Source: Methylotenera versatilis 79 (GTDB taxonomy: Bacteria; Pseudomonadota; Gammaproteobacteria; Burkholderiales; Methylophilaceae). From it: a DNA stretch of 64,000 nucleotides. The stretch covers positions 186,001 to 250,000 of the forward strand of contig NZ_ARVX01000001.1 of NCBI RefSeq assembly GCF_000384375.1. The letters run 5' to 3'. Every line of letters starts with the position of its first letter. Position 1 is the stretch's first letter. A program made the translations under genes and the position numbers. Below are positions 19,101 through 28,502 of the stretch, piece by piece. The notes under the pieces are model-generated. The model ran no database searches. It was not told the origin of the DNA and worked only from the letters and a program-made list of their open reading frames with translations.

Positions 19101-19380
19101 AACCGATCTCCTAATAAACATATGTTATGTACATTGATTTTAAAACTCGGAATGCAATTTTTTCGGTGAAGGGTGACTGTGCGTGACGATACCCAACCCT
19201 TCGTTCGAGTTGATAACTGCCAGCAGGCCGGCATTAACGCCTTAACTCAAATGTTGACTGACTGCTCTGAGCCGAGTTTTACCGTTTCAATAAAAGACAA
19301 TAAGCGGCCTAAAGCAGACATTCATCTATCTTTACCCCCTATTGTTACTAGCTTAGTCATCTCAATTAAATACGCATAGA

Positions 19381-20367
19381 TTATCGTTGCGATAAAGCTG
19401 AGTAATCATGCCTATACTGATTTGGGGTGCAGCCGTATTTTTGCTTAAATGTACGACTGAAATGTGAAAGATCATTGAAGCCCCAGTTTAGAGCAATCTC
19501 CGAAATATTGTGGTTTGTATGTAATAAGTGTAACAAATCTTTACTACACCTCTCTAGACGACGCTGTAAGATATAGCGCATCAGTGATGTATTATAGTCA
19601 TTCAAAAGATCGTTTATATATCGGGCAGAAAATCCAGTCCCTGCTACGACCATTGCCGTATCAAGTATTGGGTCTGACAAGTGTCTTTCAACAAAATCTT
19701 TAATACTATGGAGAGCAGCTGAGCGACTACGTGATAAGGAGTAGCTTTGGGAATTTAAGGATGCAAGTGATAACGTAAACAAATCAAGGGATTGTTCAGA
19801 TAATGCAGAAATACCCCAATCACTCATATTCTCTGTTTCTCGCACAATACTCTGAATAAAGCTGGCTGTAATTGCGCCTATGCCTAAATTGCCAGGAATA
19901 CGTAGTGCAGTACAGTGCTCCACTCCCGGAAGCCTCGCACGCATCATGGCTCTTGGAATGGTAATGAGGATTTTTGAGAAACTTCGAGAGCTGCTGATTT
20001 GGTGAGGACGAGTGGCATCATAAATCGTCATGTCGCCAGAGTTCAGAAAAACTTCGCGCCCGTCCTGTTCTAAGCGATACCCTCCAGAAAGAAGAACGAC
20101 ACCAAGGTAATTATCTTGACTGTCATGATAAGGCTCGTGCTTTTTGCGATGAATCGTGAGTGCATTTGATCGTATCACTGACAAACGCAGCTTATCTAGG
20201 TTATAGAGAGACATTTCATTAAACACATTGACATTCGCATGTGGAATAACTTCCACCTTTGTATATTCACGACTAATAATGTCTTGTAACCATTCGCGCC
20301 TGTTAATTTTATCTACGCTAGCTGTAGATAAAATTACTTTTGGTAGTTTATTCAGCTTGGCTTCCAT
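19381..20367 (-). CDS. AraC-family transcriptional regulator
   Basis: A 328-residue regulator. The C-terminal 100 residues carry two helix-turn-helix motifs; the final one, ISEIALNWGFNDLSHFSRTF followed by KQKYGCTPNQYR, is the AraC hallmark. The N-terminal 200 residues resemble the AraC-binding-like (cupin) domain of regulators such as those of aromatic catabolism (GDMTIYDATRPHQI). It is divergent from the membrane protein/cytochrome b561 genes that start at 20600. It may regulate them, but no operator is clear to me in the 230-base gap. Confidence 0.9.
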   Translation of the reverse strand: MEAKLNKLPKVILSTASVDKINRREWLQDIISREYTKVEVIPHANVNVFNEMSLYNLDKLRLSVIRSNALTIHRKKHEPYHDSQDNYLGVVLLSGGYRLEQDGREVFLNSGDMTIYDATRPHQISSSRSFSKILITIPRAMMRARLPGVEHCTALRIPGNLGIGAITASFIQSIVRETENMSDWGISALSEQSLDLFTLSLASLNSQSYSLSRSRSAALHSIKDFVERHLSDPILDTAMVVAGTGFSARYINDLLNDYNTSLMRYILQRRLERCSKDLLHLLHTNHNISEIALNWGFNDLSHFSRTFKQKYGCTPNQYRHDYSALSQR

Positions 20368-20599
20368 TGAAATTTACCTTATGAGCTTTTACGTTACAGC
20401 AATATATTATCCCAATATCCTACACATCTAAATAATATCGACTCAATTTGGCAAAACTTCCGTTTCAGTCAAGTTTCTGTGCCGCCATAGGCAGGAAATT
20501 AATGAAACTCTCCTTTACGCTATGTTATGACTGATTAATTGCCAAAACTATAGTGAAAGATATTCACAGTCATAAATAAAAAAACTTAAGGGAGTGAAA

Positions 20600-21010
20600 A
20601 TGATTGAAGATAAACACGCGGGTAATGTAATTTTACTTAGGGTTGCATGTATTAGCCTATTAATAGCACTGGTACTAGCGTGGTGTCTGGTTTTCACAAA
20701 AGGAATGAAACTTCCTTTCTTCCTGAATATATTTGAAAATACAGACAAGCTTTTATCAGCTCACTTAGACTTTTTGATGATGACAATGCTATTGCTGGGC
20801 TTTTATGCCTCCAAAATCACATTGCCTAAATATGCCATCTGGCCTATGGCAATTGGATCAATTGGTAACCCTACGGCATTCATACTGAATTCAGTATTTC
20901 CTAATTCAACTTCACCACTAATCAGCATTTTTATTTTCACCACCATAACATTGACAACCATTGGCTTTGGTCTGGCAGCAATCAAAGTACTTAGATATTC
21001 ACTTAAATAA
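20600..21010 (+). CDS. four-helix membrane protein, function unknown
   Basis: A 136-residue protein with four predicted membrane helices (about 10-30, 50-70, 78-97, 105-130). Start at ATG 20600, with GGAG 5 bases upstream; the in-frame GTG at 20594 overlaps that site. The second helix begins SAHLDFLMMTMLLLG. A His at the start of a helix in a four-helix protein of this size recalls the haem-b styrene-oxide-isomerase/hydroxylaminobenzene-mutase group, but the similarity I can see is too slight to claim. It is followed after 44 bases by a cytochrome b561 gene, so a redox role is plausible. Confidence 0.6.
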   Translation: MIEDKHAGNVILLRVACISLLIALVLAWCLVFTKGMKLPFFLNIFENTDKLLSAHLDFLMMTMLLLGFYASKITLPKYAIWPMAIGSIGNPTAFILNSVFPNSTSPLISIFIFTTITLTTIGFGLAAIKVLRYSLK

Positions 21011-21054
21011 AACGTTAACCAATTAGACCTCAAACATGTGGGTTATTGCGGACT

Positions 21055-21588
21055 ATGATAAATAATATGAATATTAAAAACACGAAAACCCAGTACGGCT
21101 TAATTGCAAGAATATTACATTGGACAAGTGTCATGTTATTGCTTGCGCTCATTGTTGTGGCAAGCCAATTTGAAGCGATGTTAGCAAGTCCAGAAAAATT
21201 AAAACTGACTACTTTGCATTCGTCGCTTGGGCTAGTTTTCTTTTTAGTTATATTGGCACGTTTAACTTGGCGTAACGTTAATCACAACCCCATTAAATCG
21301 TACAGTATTAAAAGTTGGCAAAAATTAACCGCCATTTCTCTGCATAGATGTATTTATATCGTTTTAATCGCACAGTGTGTTGCTGGCTTCGTGATGCTAA
21401 TCACGATAGGAAAGCCTCTTCAACTATTTAATTTATTTGAGTTAAACCCTTTTATTGAAAAACACACATTGCTTAATAATTTTGCGTTGAATATTCATTT
21501 CTTTATTTCAATCATGATTTACCCTTTGCTGGCAATACATATCGGCGCAGCTATCTATCACCAAATATTCGGGTTAACAGATGACTAA
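21055..21588 (+). CDS. cytochrome b561 family protein
   Basis: Inner-membrane di-haem protein of 177 residues with four helices. The histidines expected to hold the haems are visible in ARILHWTSV (helix 1), TTLHSSLG (helix 2) and the C-terminal helix with LNIHFF and LAIHIGAAIYH. This matches YodB/YceJ-like b561 proteins that pass electrons between quinol and periplasmic partners. The ATG at 21055 is chosen over a TTG at 21046; the ribosome site is weak. It follows the four-helix protein gene and is likely co-transcribed with it. Confidence 0.88.
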   Translation: MINNMNIKNTKTQYGLIARILHWTSVMLLLALIVVASQFEAMLASPEKLKLTTLHSSLGLVFFLVILARLTWRNVNHNPIKSYSIKSWQKLTAISLHRCIYIVLIAQCVAGFVMLITIGKPLQLFNLFELNPFIEKHTLLNNFALNIHFFISIMIYPLLAIHIGAAIYHQIFGLTDD

Positions 21589-21683
21589 ATAAACTGACAT
21601 GTCTTCCGCTGGCCCAGTTTTTTAGCTCTTTATTGCGAATTAATGTCGCAAAACATTTTTTAACACATTGAAACTTTTCGTTA

Positions 21684-21710
21684 CTAGCACTCTCATAACC
21701 AGAGTGCTAA
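21684..21710 (+). promoter_or_regulatory. CIRCE operator (HrcA site) upstream of rpoH
   Basis: CTAGCACTC-N9-GAGTGCTAA matches the CIRCE consensus TTAGCACTC-N9-GAGTGCTAA at 17 of 18 positions with the exact 9-base spacing. It ends 43 bases before the rpoH start. HrcA, the heat-shock repressor, binds this element, so rpoH is probably repressed by HrcA. Confidence 0.88.
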
Positions 21711-21733
21711 AATGTTATTTCAGTAATTACTTA

Positions 21734-21757
21734 ATGATTAAAGGAGTTTTATCATAA
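21734..21757 (+). other. seven-codon leader frame ending on the rpoH start
   Basis: ATG at 21734 reads MIKGVLS then TAA. The TAA (21755-21757) overlaps the presumed AUA start of rpoH at 21754. It could couple translation of rpoH to the leader, or be chance. Its own ribosome site is not evident. Confidence 0.25.
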
Positions 21758-22605
21758 ACGCTTTAACAATACCGTCAATTTCATCTCTTGATAGCTTTGA
21801 TCAGTACATGCGTGCGATTAAAGCCTTCCCGCTATTGAGCGCAGAGGAAGAATATGATTTGGCCACTAAGCTCAAAAATAATAACGACTTAGACGCAGCG
21901 CAAACATTGATTGTTTCGCATCTGCGTTTGGTTGCTAGTATTGCGCGTGGTTATTTAGGTTATGGTTTGCCACAATCAGACCTTATTCAAGAAGGCAATA
22001 TCGGCCTGATGAAAGCGGTTAAACGCTTTGATCCAGACCGTGGTGTGCGCTTAGTTTCTTTTGCGATGCATTGGATTAAAGCAGAAATGAATGAGTATAT
22101 TGTACGTAACTGGCGCTTGGTTAAAACAGCGACCACCAAAGCACAACGTAAATTATTCTTTAATTTGCGTAGCATGAAAAAAGGTTTTGGTAGCCTGCAT
22201 ACAGATGAAGTGAATCGTATTGCACTAGAATTAAATGTGAAGCCAGAAGAAGTGATGGAAATGGAATATCGCCTGAATGGGCAAGAGATTTCATTAGACG
22301 CACACATGGATGATGATGGCGACGAAAACTTTAGCCCGATTGCTTATTTAGAAGATGAAGGCCCTGAGCCATCAGAATTCTTGGCGAACAAACAAGCTGA
22401 ACAGTTGCAATCCGCCAGCTTAAGTAAAGCGTTAATGAGCTTGGATGAGCGTAGCCGCCGCGTACTAGAAGCACGTTGGTTAACGGAAAGTGCAACGCTC
22501 ACTTTGCACGATTTAGCTGCTGAGTTTGGTGTTTCTGCAGAGCGTATTCGCCAGATTGAACAGAAAGCAATGCAAAAGATTAAAGGCGCGATGTTAGCTG
22601 CTTAA
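21754..22605 (+). CDS. rpoH: RNA polymerase sigma factor RpoH (sigma-32), apparent AUA start
   Basis: Heat-shock sigma factor. LPQSDLIQEGNIGLMKAVKR and VSFAMHWIKAEM form region 2, the RpoH box QRKLFFNLRS is present, and region 4 is EFGVSAERIRQIEQKAMQKI. From an AUA at 21754 the product has 283 residues, equal to the E. coli protein (284), and its first residues (NALTIPSISSLDSF) align with the E. coli N-terminus. AAGGAG sits 7 bases before the AUA. Back to the stop at 21739 the frame holds no ATG, GTG or TTG; the next ATG (21808) would remove the conserved SLDS segment. The gene thus has a rare start codon, or the base is a mutation or error. It is preceded by CIRCE and followed by a terminator. 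Confidence 0.93.
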   Translation: MNALTIPSISSLDSFDQYMRAIKAFPLLSAEEEYDLATKLKNNNDLDAAQTLIVSHLRLVASIARGYLGYGLPQSDLIQEGNIGLMKAVKRFDPDRGVRLVSFAMHWIKAEMNEYIVRNWRLVKTATTKAQRKLFFNLRSMKKGFGSLHTDEVNRIALELNVKPEEVMEMEYRLNGQEISLDAHMDDDGDENFSPIAYLEDEGPEPSEFLANKQAEQLQSASLSKALMSLDERSRRVLEARWLTESATLTLHDLAAEFGVSAERIRQIEQKAMQKIKGAMLAA

Positions 22606-22633
22606 TTGAGTTAACTTTTTAATGCCTGCAATA

Positions 22634-22660
22634 AAAAAGCCGACTAAATGTCGGCTTTTT
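22634..22660 (+). terminator. Rho-independent terminator after rpoH
   Basis: AAAAAGCCGAC and GTCGGCTTTTT pair perfectly around TAAAT, giving an 11-bp stem with a T tract. It could also work for the opposite strand. Confidence 0.9.
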
Positions 22661-22764
22661 ATTTACTTAACAACTTTATTAGCTTAATTTTTAACTTTAT
22701 ATTTTTTACCTAAACAAATATTTAGTAAAAAATAATGAGTCTTAGAATAAGCAAGTTTAGATAT

Positions 22765-24723
22765 CTAAGCTACTTTTGCCTCTGGTTCATTTTCAAAAGC
22801 CAGCGCATTGCCCATATGTTGACGCAACACTTTTAAATCGGTCATTTGCGCACGAATACTTTTTTCGATATTTTCTAATTCCAAAATGCGATCCTCCAGT
22901 GTATCCGTCGCTTTATAAATCCGTTTAATACTTTCTAAACGACGACGCAATTGCAATTGATGCTCACGCACTTGTGATTCCATCGGCGCAATCACCGCTT
23001 TTAACCAATTTTCCACATCACGATTCGCTACTTCATACACATGAATTACGCGACTTGCCAGCGTTTCAAAAAATTTAGTGGTTAAGGTCATTTTCTCATT
23101 GGCAATCATATTAAAAGCGGTATTAAACTGCTCTTTGTATGCGCGCTCTAATTTTGCCAGCTCTTTTTGATAACGCAGAGTTGAGAATGCTGGCGGTTCC
23201 GATTTACGCAAACCATGCTCTTTTGAAAACTTATCGTACATCACATCCATCATTTTCTTAATCTCATCAATCTGCGCATCCGATGAAACTAGGCGACCTT
23301 TAAGATCTAAGAAAAAGTTATCCATCGCCTCACGAATTGTTTTGGTAAAACTGGCTTTAATCATAGTTTCACGCGTGGTGTGAACCTGCACTTTCAGTGC
23401 TTCCATGCCCAACAAAGTGAATAGTTTATTGGTTTGCTGTGAAAACACGCTGCGCAATGCTTGAAAGCGTTGTAAACCCTTTTCAAAGTTTTCTTTGTCC
23501 ACTTTGACTTTGTTCATCATGTGTTCGACAACGTCTTCATTTTTGCCACGCAAACCACGCAACTCATCCAGTTGCTCAACCACGCCCGCAACACGCGATT
23601 CTAAAATCATATTTGAATTAGCGATTAAATCTTCAATCTCGTTCTTGGTATTATCGCGAACAATTTCTTTTTTGGATGGGATCAATTCATCAGACAACGC
23701 TTTTTCAAGCTCTGGCAAACGACTTTGTATTAACAATTCCTCATCGCCATTAATTTTAGCCAGCAAACCTTTTTGTGCCGATGTCGGGAAAATTTGATTA
23801 TTTTCTAAGCCGAGTAATTCAGCGCTGGTTTTAATTTGCTTGTTAATCTCTTTTTCAATCTCTTTTTCGTTCTTAAGCTCATCCCACAAGCCATCAATCT
23901 TATTCAATACAGCTAGACGACCTTTTTGTTTCCAGCGTGTGCCGCTAATATATTGGCGCCATACGTCAATTTCAGATTTCGTCACACCTGTATCAGCCGC
24001 TAAAATAAATAACACTGCATGTGCATTTGGCAACATATTAAGTGTTAACTCAGGCTCTGTACCAATCGCATTTAAGCCTGGCGTATCTAAAATCACCAAA
24101 CCTTGCTCAAGCAAAGGATGCGGGAAATTGATCATGGCATAACGCCAGCAAGGAATATCAATGCTGCCATCTTTGTTTAAACTCATGGCATCGTCACTGC
24201 TGTTTGGATCATATAGGCCAAATTTTTCGGCTTCTTCAGCGGTCACGCGCTTAGTACTGCTAACTTCTTTAAATGCAGCAATCATGCTGTCGTTATTATC
24301 GACATTAAACTCAACCACTTTCCACTCATCTGGATAGCGCTTATATTCCGTGGTAGTTGCATCTGACGAGCGTGTTTCAATCGGCAACATAGCGATAGAG
24401 GTGGGTTTGCTGGCATCGTACAACAATTCAGTGGGGCACATCGTGGTACGGCCAGCGCTAGATGGTAATAAACGTTGACCGTAATCTGCAAAGAAAATTG
24501 CGTTAATTAACTCAGATTTACCGCGAGAAAACTCAGCTACAAAAGCAACGTTCAGCTTATCTTCACGTAAGCGCTCTAATAAATTAGTAATGCGTTGATC
24601 AATTTGTGCATCATTCAACTCTTGCTCATTCAGCCAGCTACGATAATCACAAATGCTATCAACTAGCGCTTTTCGCCATTCTGAATATGCCGCAAATTGA
24701 TGCGCTAATTTATTTTCTGCCAT
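22765..24723 (-). CDS. dynamin-family GTPase
   Basis: A large GTPase of 652 residues from the ATG at 24723, which has AGGGG 5 bases upstream; an in-frame start 61 codons earlier has no such support and would add a low-quality leader. G1 is FSRGKSELINAIF, G2 lies in GRTTMCPTE, G3 is LDTPGLNAIG and G4 is LNKIDGLWDEL. After the GTPase domain (about 50-330) comes a long helical stalk to the end, including charged coiled-coil stretches. Bacterial dynamin-like proteins remodel or protect membranes and can be encoded in pairs; here the gene is single. No membrane helix is evident. Convergent with rpoH, divergent from DUF971. Confidence 0.9.
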   Translation of the reverse strand: MAENKLAHQFAAYSEWRKALVDSICDYRSWLNEQELNDAQIDQRITNLLERLREDKLNVAFVAEFSRGKSELINAIFFADYGQRLLPSSAGRTTMCPTELLYDASKPTSIAMLPIETRSSDATTTEYKRYPDEWKVVEFNVDNNDSMIAAFKEVSSTKRVTAEEAEKFGLYDPNSSDDAMSLNKDGSIDIPCWRYAMINFPHPLLEQGLVILDTPGLNAIGTEPELTLNMLPNAHAVLFILAADTGVTKSEIDVWRQYISGTRWKQKGRLAVLNKIDGLWDELKNEKEIEKEINKQIKTSAELLGLENNQIFPTSAQKGLLAKINGDEELLIQSRLPELEKALSDELIPSKKEIVRDNTKNEIEDLIANSNMILESRVAGVVEQLDELRGLRGKNEDVVEHMMNKVKVDKENFEKGLQRFQALRSVFSQQTNKLFTLLGMEALKVQVHTTRETMIKASFTKTIREAMDNFFLDLKGRLVSSDAQIDEIKKMMDVMYDKFSKEHGLRKSEPPAFSTLRYQKELAKLERAYKEQFNTAFNMIANEKMTLTTKFFETLASRVIHVYEVANRDVENWLKAVIAPMESQVREHQLQLRRRLESIKRIYKATDTLEDRILELENIEKSIRAQMTDLKVLRQHMGNALAFENEPEAKVA

Positions 24724-25006
24724 TATTGCCCCTAACAAAATGTTTTTAGGATTTATTCTTCTGTTATACCTAAACTTTTTACCGAACTTTGCTACTTTAT
24801 CGCTCGAAAGTACTGTATCACATCGTTGATTACATTTAAATAAATCAGCACCATTATCGCGTGTAATTGATTTGGTTTCTGATGAAAGGTTAATATTTAA
24901 CGACAAGCGGTTAATTAACCAGATTATTTGTGGTTAAAACCGCTAATCTATTGGGCGTGATGCATGTTCTGTTATCATTCTGATTTGATTATTTCACAGT
25001 GCATAA

Positions 25007-25384
25007 ATGAGCGGTTTAAACCTACATTCGCCACGTCCTATCGATATTCGCTTGCATCAGGCATCGCGTTTGCTTGAGATTAAATTCGATAACAATATGG
25101 AGTGCATGCTGTCTTGTGAATTTTTGCGGGTATATTCACCATCTGCCGAGGTTCGTGGCCACGGTGCCGGACAAGAAACGCTACAAATTGGTAAAGAAGA
25201 TGTGAATATTAGCGCTATCGAACCTGTCGGCAATTATGCAGTCAAGCTGGTATTTAGTGACGGCCACGATACAGGCTTGTATTCATGGGATTATCTGTAC
25301 GAATTGGCTGAAAATTATCAAGCAATGTGGCAAGACTATGTATCTAAACTTGAGATGGCTGGACACAAAAGAAAAGACTTTTAA
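25007..25384 (+). CDS. DUF971 domain protein
   Basis: A 125-residue protein consisting of one DUF971 (gamma-butyrobetaine hydroxylase N-terminal-like) domain. Signs are the early [20 protein letters not shown], the central [20 protein letters not shown] and [11 protein letters not shown]. Small DUF971 proteins have been linked to iron-sulfur metabolism, and the gene lies directly before ubiE in many betaproteobacteria. The next gene begins 47 bases later, so it is the likely first gene of the ubiE-ubiJ-ubiB cluster. The function is not established. Confidence 0.87.
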   Translation: MSGLNLHSPRPIDIRLHQASRLLEIKFDNNMECMLSCEFLRVYSPSAEVRGHGAGQETLQIGKEDVNISAIEPVGNYAVKLVFSDGHDTGLYSWDYLYELAENYQAMWQDYVSKLEMAGHKRKDF

Positions 25385-25431
25385 ACACTAGAATAGTCAC
25401 AATTAAAAGTAAGCAAATGCAAGGAAAAAAC

Positions 25432-26169
25432 ATGACTGATAAAACCACTCACTTTGGCTTTAAAACGATTAATGAGCCAGAAAAACAGCAAAAAGTTGGT
25501 GAAGTATTTCACTCTGTCGCCAGTAAATATGATGTGATGAACGACGTGATGTCTGCTGGTTTACATCGCGTTTGGAAGCGCTTTGCAGTGGACATCAGCG
25601 GTGTAAAAGCAGGCGATCATGTACTGGATATCGCTGGCGGTAGCGGTGATTTATCTAAGTTATTTGCAAAAAAAGTGGGTAAAGATGGCTCAGTCACTTT
25701 AACGGATATTAACGCATCCATGCTAGCTGTTGGACGCGATCGTATGATAGACGCAGGACTCAATGTGCCCGCAATGCAGTGTAATGCCGAACAATTGCCA
25801 TTTGCTGATAACAGCTTTGATTGTGTGATTGTAGCGTTTGGCTTGCGGAATATGACGCACAAGGACATTGCGTTAAAAGAAATGCAACGTGTGTTAAAAA
25901 TTGGCGGCAGACTGTTGGTGTTGGAATTTTCGACAGTGTGGCAGCCATTGCAAAAACTGTACGATGTATATTCATTTAAATTATTGCCGTTTATGGGCAA
26001 ATTAATCGCCAAAGATGCAGAAAGTTATCAGTATTTAGCTGAAAGTATTCGCATGCATCCAGACCAAGAAACCTTGAAGCAAATGATGCATGATGCGGGT
26101 TTTGGCAAAGTGGATTATCACAATTTGAATGCTGGTGTTGTGGCCTTACATAAAGGCTATAAAACTTAA
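25432..26169 (+). CDS. ubiE: ubiquinone/menaquinone biosynthesis C-methyltransferase
   Basis: A 245-residue SAM-dependent methyltransferase that adds the C-2 methyl group of ubiquinone. Family marks are THFGFKTI near the start, [20 protein letters not shown], the AdoMet loop [15 protein letters not shown], and [12 protein letters not shown]. Start chosen at 25432, behind AAGGA; an ATG five codons earlier overlaps that site. It is followed by ubiJ (99-base gap) and ubiB, the conserved proteobacterial trio. Confidence 0.96.
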   Translation: MTDKTTHFGFKTINEPEKQQKVGEVFHSVASKYDVMNDVMSAGLHRVWKRFAVDISGVKAGDHVLDIAGGSGDLSKLFAKKVGKDGSVTLTDINASMLAVGRDRMIDAGLNVPAMQCNAEQLPFADNSFDCVIVAFGLRNMTHKDIALKEMQRVLKIGGRLLVLEFSTVWQPLQKLYDVYSFKLLPFMGKLIAKDAESYQYLAESIRMHPDQETLKQMMHDAGFGKVDYHNLNAGVVALHKGYKT

Positions 26170-26268
26170 CCTTTTAAAAAGCTTAACTTTTAAATTCTAT
26201 TCTTTGAGACTATTTTTTAAATCATATTCACTTAAATCGTTTAAATTCAACCTGAATTAATCAAACCC

Positions 26269-26868
26269 ATGCTAAAGCCTCTAGTCACACGTTTTTTGCA
26301 ACATATCACCAATCAAAATAATTGGTCGCGCGCCTATTTGGTCAGCTTTGCGGGCAAAGTTGTGCAGTTTGATTTTGTTTTAGCCAAAACTAATCTCGCC
26401 ATTTTGGAAGATGGTAGCTTAAGCCTTGCAGGAGAAACGGCGCAACCAGATGCCTTTATTCACATTCCGCCCAGCTTGGCATTGCGTTTACTGGCTAAAG
26501 ACGAAGCAGCAAAATTGCAAATTAAAATCGATGGTGATACGCACCTTGCCACGGAGCTCAGCAAAATATTGCAGCAAATGCGCTGGGATATTGAAGAGGA
26601 TTTAAGCCATTTAGTGGGCGATATTACCGCCAGTAAATTGGGTGAAACGACGCAAAAAGTGCTGCATGAAAGCAAAAAGCAAACTGTGAATTTAGCGGAA
26701 ATGCTGACCGAGTATTGGCAAGAAGAAAAGCCTGTGGTTGCAAAAAAACGCCATATTGAACAGTTTAATCATGATGTTGATAGCCTTAAAAGTGACATCG
26801 CGCGTTTTGAAAAAAAACTGCAAAAGCTAGCTCAACAAATACCAATAACAAACCTAACAGAAAGTTAA
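26269..26868 (+). CDS. ubiJ: ubiquinone biosynthesis accessory factor UbiJ
   Basis: A 199-residue protein of the SCP2 lipid-binding type. Residues about 15-110 form the sterol-carrier-like domain (PDAFIHIPPSLALRLLA, LKIDGDTHLATELSKIL in outline), followed by RWDIEEDLSHLVGDITA and a C-terminal coiled coil (about 165-195). With UbiK it organises the cytosolic Ubi complex that works on lipid-bound intermediates. Identified by its domain layout and its place between ubiE and ubiB; 9 bases separate it from ubiB. Confidence 0.9.
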   Translation: MLKPLVTRFLQHITNQNNWSRAYLVSFAGKVVQFDFVLAKTNLAILEDGSLSLAGETAQPDAFIHIPPSLALRLLAKDEAAKLQIKIDGDTHLATELSKILQQMRWDIEEDLSHLVGDITASKLGETTQKVLHESKKQTVNLAEMLTEYWQEEKPVVAKKRHIEQFNHDVDSLKSDIARFEKKLQKLAQQIPITNLTES

Positions 26869-26877
26869 CCCGATTAA

Positions 26878-28449
26878 ATGCATTATTTTCGGCTATTTGT
26901 CATCATTTTCATTCTGTTAAAGTTTGGCTTGGATGAATTTATCGGTGAACACATTACGTTTAAGCCATTACACAAAGTCATTAAAGTGGTCTTTTTTTGG
27001 CGCAATACCACCTTACCAAGAGGCGTAAGATTACGTTTAGCACTGGAAAAGTTAGGTCCACTTTTTGTTAAGTTTGGACAAATGCTTTCAACCCGCCGCG
27101 ATTTGTTGCCACCAGATGTCGCAGACGAACTAGCCAAGTTACAAGACCAAGTGCCACCTTTTGCTTTTGAAGAAGTACAAAAAAGTATTGAGGCCGCGTT
27201 TGGTTTACCACTGGATTCAATCTATAGCCAATTCGACACCATCGCGGTTGCCAGCGCATCGGTCGCACAAGTGCATTTCGCGCATTTACATGATGGGCAA
27301 GAAGTGGCGGTTAAAGTATTACGACCTGGTATCGCGAAAGTCATCAGCCAAGATTTATTACTGTTGAAATCATTGGCTTGGCTACTACAAACGATTTCAA
27401 GTGAAGGCAAACGTTTGAAGCCTTTAGAAGTGGTGGATGAGTTTGCGCGCCACACAAAACATGAGTTAGATCTGACTTTAGAAGCCGCCAACTGTAGTCA
27501 GTTAGCACGCAATTTCGCGCCGAAAGACGACGTACGCGCACGTTTACTCATCCCCGAAGTATATTGGGATTATTGCCGCAAAGACGTGATGACCATGCAG
27601 CGCATGTATGGCACGCCGATTAGTCAAATTGAAGTTTTGCGCGCTAATAATATTGATATCACAAAACTTGCACACGATGGCGTTGAGATATTTTTCACAC
27701 AGGTGTTTCGCGATGGATTTTTTCATGCGGATATGCACCCAGGCAATATTCAAGTCGCCAACGAAGGACCAAATAAAGGTAAATATATTGCGCTCGATTT
27801 TGGCATCATGGGTAGCTTAAGTGATATCGACAAATATTATCTGGCTCGTAATTTTCTGGCATTTTTTAATCGGGATTATCGGGATGTAGCGGTTGCGCAT
27901 ATTGAATCTGGCTGGGTGCCAAAAGATACCAATATTGAAGAGCTGGAAACCGCAGTTCGCGCAATTTGTGAGCCGATTTTTGACAAACCACTTAAAGATA
28001 TTTCCTTTGGTCGCACGCTATTAAGTCTTTTCCAAATGTCGCGACGCTTTGGTGTGGTGATTCAACCGCAACTGGTGATGCTGCAAAAAACGCTATTGAA
28101 TATTGAAGGATTAGGGCGCGATTTAGACCCTAATATTGATTTATGGCAAACAGCAAAACCGTTTTTAAATCGCTGGATGAGTGAACAAATCGGCTGGCGT
28201 AGCATTGCCAATACATTCAAAAAAGAGCTGCCTTTTATCCTGAAAAACACACCACAAATGCCGCGATTAGTGCATCAATTTTTAACGCAGCAAACGCTTG
28301 CAGAGCAAGACGTACCGATACACCAAACGATTCATACGTTAATCAAAGTGCAAAAAAATCAGGCACGTTGGCAAAAGTGGATGACTATCGCAATCGTGGT
28401 GCTGGTTTTGCTACAATCTCTCAGTTTGGTGATTTTTTTGCTTCATTAA
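26878..28449 (+). CDS. ubiB: ubiquinone biosynthesis atypical kinase/ATPase UbiB
   Basis: A 523-residue membrane-bound atypical kinase of the ABC1/ADCK family needed for ubiquinone synthesis. Visible marks are the KxGQ motif (FVKFGQMLSTRRDLLP, near residue 64), the Ala-rich loop VASASVAQVHFA, the Lys in VAVKVLRPG, FFHADMHPGNIQV for the catalytic loop, and LDFGIMGSL for the metal-binding Asp. The last 25 residues form a membrane helix (IAIVVLVLLQSLSLVIFLL). Length and order match E. coli UbiB. It follows ubiJ by 9 bases. Confidence 0.96.
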   Translation: MHYFRLFVIIFILLKFGLDEFIGEHITFKPLHKVIKVVFFWRNTTLPRGVRLRLALEKLGPLFVKFGQMLSTRRDLLPPDVADELAKLQDQVPPFAFEEVQKSIEAAFGLPLDSIYSQFDTIAVASASVAQVHFAHLHDGQEVAVKVLRPGIAKVISQDLLLLKSLAWLLQTISSEGKRLKPLEVVDEFARHTKHELDLTLEAANCSQLARNFAPKDDVRARLLIPEVYWDYCRKDVMTMQRMYGTPISQIEVLRANNIDITKLAHDGVEIFFTQVFRDGFFHADMHPGNIQVANEGPNKGKYIALDFGIMGSLSDIDKYYLARNFLAFFNRDYRDVAVAHIESGWVPKDTNIEELETAVRAICEPIFDKPLKDISFGRTLLSLFQMSRRFGVVIQPQLVMLQKTLLNIEGLGRDLDPNIDLWQTAKPFLNRWMSEQIGWRSIANTFKKELPFILKNTPQMPRLVHQFLTQQTLAEQDVPIHQTIHTLIKVQKNQARWQKWMTIAIVVLVLLQSLSLVIFLLH

Positions 28450-28502
28450 TTTTGTACTTAGCTGAATTAAGTTTAGTTGAATAAGTTTTAAGGGAAATAT
28501 TC

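Noticed and set aside
19173-19379. 68-codon frame between the VOC gene and the AraC-type gene
   Set aside because: No ribosome site, a GTG start, no recognisable domain and composition unlike the neighbouring genes. I see no gene in 19101-19380.
24724-24906. 61-residue N-terminal extension of the dynamin-like protein
   Set aside because: The ATG at 24723 has a good AGGGG site; the extension has no domain and looks like untranslated sequence.
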